Shown here one piece after another: positions 60,745-64,000 of a stretch of DNA of 64,000 nt. The stretch is from Streptomyces globosus (GTDB lineage Bacteria > Actinomycetota > Actinomycetes > Streptomycetales > Streptomycetaceae), in NCBI RefSeq assembly GCF_003325375.1, contig NZ_CP030862.1, positions 6,019,501 to 6,083,500 of the forward strand, written 5' to 3'. Numbering within the stretch: position 1 is the first letter of the stretch; the number at the start of each line of letters is the position of its first letter. The notes beneath the pieces were generated by a model. It had not been told where the DNA came from. It worked only from the letters and a program-made list of their open reading frames with translations, and did not search any database. The translations under genes and the position numbers were made by a program.

Positions 60745-61961
60745 CCGCCGCCGCCCCGCGCCCGGCCTCCCCGCCCGAGCCCGCCGGCGGCACGTTCCGC
60801 CCGGCCGCGACACCGGCCGCGGTGTGGCGCCGCGCCCGCGGCCTGCTCCTCGCCCTCGCCGTCCTGATCACCGCGGGCGTCGTCCTCGCCGCCCTGGACC
60901 CGGGCGGCCGCCACGGCCGCCTCGACCCCCGCTCCGCGGACCCCTCGGGCACCCGGGCCGTCGCCGCGCTGCTCCGGGACCGCGGCGTGAGCACCCGTAT
61001 CGTCACGACGGCGGACGCCGCCGCGGGCGCGGCCGGCCCCGGCACCACCCTGCTGGTCGCCCGCCCCGACCTGCTCGGCCCGCAGGCACGCGGCACGATC
61101 CGCTCCGCCGCCGACCTGTCCGGCGGCCGCACCGTCCTCCTGGCCCCGGGAGGCACCGCCCTGCGCGACCTCGCGCCCGCGGTGCACACCGCCGGCGCCT
61201 CCCGCACCGACACCCCCGCCCCCGACTGCGCGCTGCCCGCCGCCCGCACCGCGGGCCGCGCCGACACGGGTGGCGGCCTGCGGTACACGACGACGGCCGC
61301 GGGCGCGGCCGCCTGCTACCCGGACGGCGGCCGCCCGACCCTGCTCGTCCTGCCGTCGGCGACCGCGGGCGGCGACACCGTCGTCGCCGGCTCCGCCGCC
61401 TTCCTCCTCAACGAGGACCTGGCCCGCGAGGGCAACGCCTCCCTGGCCCTGCACCTGCTCGGCAGCCGCCCCGAACTCGTCTGGTACCTGCCCTCGCCCG
61501 CCGAGCTGCGGGACGGCGCGGGCGGCGACACCGCCCTCACCGACCTGATCCCGGCGGGCTGGCACTGGGCGCTCCTCCAGCTGCTGATCGCCGCCGTCCT
61601 GGCCGCCCTGTGGCGGGCCCGCCGCCTCGGCCCGCTCGTCACCGAACGCCTCCCCGTCGCGGTCCGCGCCTCGGAGGCCACCGAGGGCCGCGCCCGCCTC
61701 TACCGCAGGGCCGCCGCCCGGGAGCGCGCGGCGACGGTGCTGCGGGCCGCCGCCCGGGAGCGCCTCGCCGCCCTCGTGGGCGTACCGAAGTCCGGCTGCC
61801 ACGACCCGGCGGTCCTCGTGCCGGCCGTGTCGGCGCGCGCTTCCGGCCCGGACCGGGACGCAGCGGCCCTGCTCTTCGGCCTCCCGCCCGCAACGGACGC
61901 GGCACTCGTCGCGCTCGCCGACCACCTCGACGCCCTCGAAAGAGAGGTCCGCTCCTCATGA
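60741..61961 (+). CDS. DUF4350 domain membrane protein
   Basis: 406 residues from ATG 60741, overlapping the previous stop by 4 nt. A membrane helix near 35-52 (GLLLALAVLITAGVVLAAL), an external DUF4350 domain of about 230 residues (DPSGTRAVAALLRDRGVSTRIV), a second helix (WALLQLLIAAVLAALW) and a cytoplasmic Arg-rich helical tail. Part of the MoxR operon. Confidence 0.9.
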   Translation: MTAAAPRPASPPEPAGGTFRPAATPAAVWRRARGLLLALAVLITAGVVLAALDPGGRHGRLDPRSADPSGTRAVAALLRDRGVSTRIVTTADAAAGAAGPGTTLLVARPDLLGPQARGTIRSAADLSGGRTVLLAPGGTALRDLAPAVHTAGASRTDTPAPDCALPAARTAGRADTGGGLRYTTTAAGAAACYPDGGRPTLLVLPSATAGGDTVVAGSAAFLLNEDLAREGNASLALHLLGSRPELVWYLPSPAELRDGAGGDTALTDLIPAGWHWALLQLLIAAVLAALWRARRLGPLVTERLPVAVRASEATEGRARLYRRAAARERAATVLRAAARERLAALVGVPKSGCHDPAVLVPAVSARASGPDRDAAALLFGLPPATDAALVALADHLDALEREVRSS

Positions 61962-62920
61962 CGGCCACCACGGACAGCGCCCGCTCCGCCCTGGAGGCGA
62001 TCCGCACCGAGATCGGCAAGGCCGTCGTGGGCCAGGACCCGGCGGTCACCGGTCTCGTCGTCGCCCTCCTGTGCCGCGGCCACGTCCTGCTGGAGGGCGT
62101 CCCGGGCGTCGCGAAGACCCTGCTGGTACGGGCCCTGGCGGCCTCCCTCGACCTCGGCACGAAACGCGTCCAGTTCACCCCGGACCTGATGCCGAGCGAC
62201 GTGACGGGCTCGCTGGTCTACGACGCCCGCACCGCCGAGTTCTCCTTCCAGGAGGGCCCGGTCTTCACGAACCTGCTCCTCGCCGACGAGATCAACCGCA
62301 CTCCTCCGAAGACGCAGTCCGCGCTGCTGGAGGCGATGGAGGAGCGGCAGGTGACGGTGGACGGCACCCCGCGCCGCCTGCCCGAGCCGTTCCTGGTCGC
62401 CGCGACGATGAACCCGGTCGAGTACGAGGGCACGTACCCGCTGCCCGAGGCGCAGCTGGACCGCTTCCTGCTGAAGCTGAACGTCCCGCTGCCCTCCCGC
62501 GCCGACGAGGTCGACGTCCTGACCCGGCACGCGGCGGGTTTCGACCCGCGCGACCTCGCGGCGGCCGGCATCCGCCCGGTGGCGGGACCGGAGGAGCTCC
62601 GGGCGGCCCGCGAGGCCGTCGCCGCCGTCGCCGTGTCGCCGGATATCGCCGGGTACGTCGTCGACGTATGCCGCGCCACCCGCGAGTCGCCGTCGCTGTC
62701 CCTGGGCGTCTCCCCGCGCGGCGCGACGGCCCTCCTCGCCGCGTCCCGCGCGTGGGCGTGGCTGACCGGCCGGGACTATGTCACACCGGACGACGTGAAG
62801 GCGCTGGCCCTGCCGACGCTGCGGCACCGGGTGCAGCTGCGCCCGGAGGCCGAGATGGAAGGTGTGACACCGGATGCGGTGCTGAACGCCGTCCTGTCCC
62901 ACGTCCCCGTGCCCCGCTGA
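61958..62920 (+). CDS. MoxR family AAA+ ATPase
   Basis: 320 residues from ATG 61958, overlapping the previous stop. Walker A EGVPGVAKT, Walker B LLADEINRTPPKTQSALLEAMEE, sensor 1 VAATMNPVEYEGTYPLPEAQLDRF (Arg finger), lid region SLGVSPRGATALLAASRAWA. Chaperone-like ATPase thought to work with the DUF58 (VWA-like) protein encoded next. Confidence 0.95.
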   Translation: MTATTDSARSALEAIRTEIGKAVVGQDPAVTGLVVALLCRGHVLLEGVPGVAKTLLVRALAASLDLGTKRVQFTPDLMPSDVTGSLVYDARTAEFSFQEGPVFTNLLLADEINRTPPKTQSALLEAMEERQVTVDGTPRRLPEPFLVAATMNPVEYEGTYPLPEAQLDRFLLKLNVPLPSRADEVDVLTRHAAGFDPRDLAAAGIRPVAGPEELRAAREAVAAVAVSPDIAGYVVDVCRATRESPSLSLGVSPRGATALLAASRAWAWLTGRDYVTPDDVKALALPTLRHRVQLRPEAEMEGVTPDAVLNAVLSHVPVPR

Positions 62921-64000
62921 TGGCCCTCACCGGACGCGCCGCCCTGCTGGCGGCCCTCGGCGCCCTCCCCGTCGGCCTGCTGGAGCCGTCCTGGGCGGGC
63001 ATCCTCGCGGTGAACGGCCCGCTGGCCGCAGCCTGCGCCCTCGACTACGCGCTGGCGGCGCCGGTCCGCAGCCTGGTCCTGTCCCGCTCGGGCGACACGG
63101 CGGTCCGCCTGGGCGAGCCGGCCGAGGTCCACTTGTCGGTCACCAACCCGGGAACCCGCCCGCTGCGGGCCCGGATCCGCGACGCGTGGCCTCCGAGCAG
63201 CTGGCTGCCCGGCACCGAACAGGCGGCGTCCCGGCACACGCTGACGGTCCCTCCGGGCGAACGCCGCCGCGTGTCGACCCGTCTGCACCCCACCCGCCGC
63301 GGCGACCGCCACGCGGACCGGGTGACGATCCGCTCCTCCGGTCCTCTGGGCCTCGCCTCCCGCCAGGGCACGCACCGCATCCCCTGGACGGTGCGCGTCC
63401 TCCCGCCCTTCACGAGCCGCAAGCACCTGCCGTCCCGCCTGGCGCGCCTGCGCGAACTGGACGGCCGGACGAGCGTCCTGACGCGCGGTGAGGGCACCGA
63501 GTTCGACAGCCTCCGCGACTACGTCCCGGGGGACGACACCCGCTCGATCGACTGGCGCGCGACGGCCCGCAGGCACGGCGTCGCGGTCCGCACCTGGCGC
63601 CCGGAACGCGACCGGCACATCCTGGTCTGCCTGGACACGGGCCGCACCTCGGCCGGCCGCGTCGGCGACGCCCCCCGCCTGGACGCCTCGATGGATGCGG
63701 CCCTCCTCCTGGCGGCCCTGGCCGCCCGCGCCGGCGACCGCGTGGACCTCCTGGCCTACGACCGCCGGGTCCGCGCCCAGGTCCAGGGCCGCTCGGCGGG
63801 CGACGTCCTGCCGGCATTCGTGGACGCGATGGCCCCGCTGGAGCCGGAACTCATCGAGACGGACGCCCGCTCCCTCGTCTCCACGATCCTCCGCACGGCC
63901 CCCCGCAGCTCCCTGGTGGTCCTGCTGACCAGCCTGGAGGCGGCTCCGGTGGAGGAGGGCCTGCTCCCCCTGCTTCCCCGCCTGACCCAGCGCCACACGG
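62920..64000 (+). CDS. DUF58 domain protein (partial at window end)
   Basis: From ATG 62920, sharing its first base with the moxR stop (TGATG). 360 residues visible. Two N-terminal membrane helices (RAALLAALGALPVGLLEPSWAGILAVNGPLAAACAL), a beta-sandwich region, then the DUF58 core GEGTEFDSLRDYVPGDDTRSIDWRATARRHGVAVRTWRPERDRHILVCLDTGR, which resembles a von Willebrand A fold. Runs off the right edge. Confidence 0.93.
   Translation, partial: MALTGRAALLAALGALPVGLLEPSWAGILAVNGPLAAACALDYALAAPVRSLVLSRSGDTAVRLGEPAEVHLSVTNPGTRPLRARIRDAWPPSSWLPGTEQAASRHTLTVPPGERRRVSTRLHPTRRGDRHADRVTIRSSGPLGLASRQGTHRIPWTVRVLPPFTSRKHLPSRLARLRELDGRTSVLTRGEGTEFDSLRDYVPGDDTRSIDWRATARRHGVAVRTWRPERDRHILVCLDTGRTSAGRVGDAPRLDASMDAALLLAALAARAGDRVDLLAYDRRVRAQVQGRSAGDVLPAFVDAMAPLEPELIETDARSLVSTILRTAPRSSLVVLLTSLEAAPVEEGLLPLLPRLTQRHT

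Overview
The window is chromosomal DNA from a high-GC actinomycete, almost certainly a Streptomyces. The evidence is the very high G+C, heavy use of GTG starts, rarity of TTA codons, and a gene order I recognise from the Streptomyces core: murA-hupA-malic enzyme-HelD, smpB-ctpA-ftsX-ftsE-prfB, pkaB-pkaA, NAD-glutamate dehydrogenase, secA, then hpf-comF-lpqB-mtrB-mtrA. There is no integrase, transposase, CRISPR array or tRNA cluster.

Layout. 1-16.7 kb: the 3' part of a molybdenum hydroxylase operon (FeS and FAD subunits), a GH20 hexosaminidase, a DUF3039 protein, YqgE, MurA, HU, an ACT-domain malic enzyme, a HelD-type RNA polymerase recycling ATPase, a CGNR zinc finger protein, a GNAT acetyltransferase, a HemD/winged-helix regulator beside NarK, and a LysR regulator. 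16.8-24.6 kb: an MFS exporter, a YefM/YoeB toxin-antitoxin pair with a palindromic operator, tmRNA and SmpB (trans-translation), a CtpA-type protease, FtsX/FtsE, a zinc-ribbon membrane microprotein and RF2. 24.6-38.9 kb: a leaderless short leader peptide before a 2OG-Fe(II) oxygenase, two Ser/Thr kinases divergent from an FHA-FtsK ATPase, a sugar-type ABC importer without its own ATPase, a TagF-like glycerophosphotransferase, and a remnant of a TagH-like export ATPase. 38.9-52.9 kb: the 180-kDa NAD-glutamate dehydrogenase, a HAD hydrolase, a DUF6912 protein, an Rv3235-like protein, SecA, a GNAT, a YcaQ/AlkZ-like DNA glycosylase, an orphan NarL-type regulator and the long hibernation factor HPF. 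52.9-64 kb: ComF, the MtrA-MtrB-LpqB signalling system and a tightly overlapping DUF4129/DUF4350/MoxR/DUF58 envelope operon that runs off the end.

Themes. Much of the window concerns envelope growth and its control (MurA, FtsEX-CtpA, SecA, MtrAB-LpqB, Pka kinases, MoxR operon) and ribosome rescue or dormancy (tmRNA-SmpB, RF2, YefM/YoeB, HPF, HelD). The best candidate for something little described is a roughly 137-nt structured RNA on the minus strand between the HelD and malic enzyme genes. It has its own -10 box, a 12-bp closing helix, two internal hairpins and an intrinsic terminator with a U tract. Three genes (ctpA, the ABC binding protein and the Rv3235-like gene) each carry one TTA codon and so are candidates for bldA control. 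Most neighbouring gene pairs are separated by long perfect hairpins that act as terminators.
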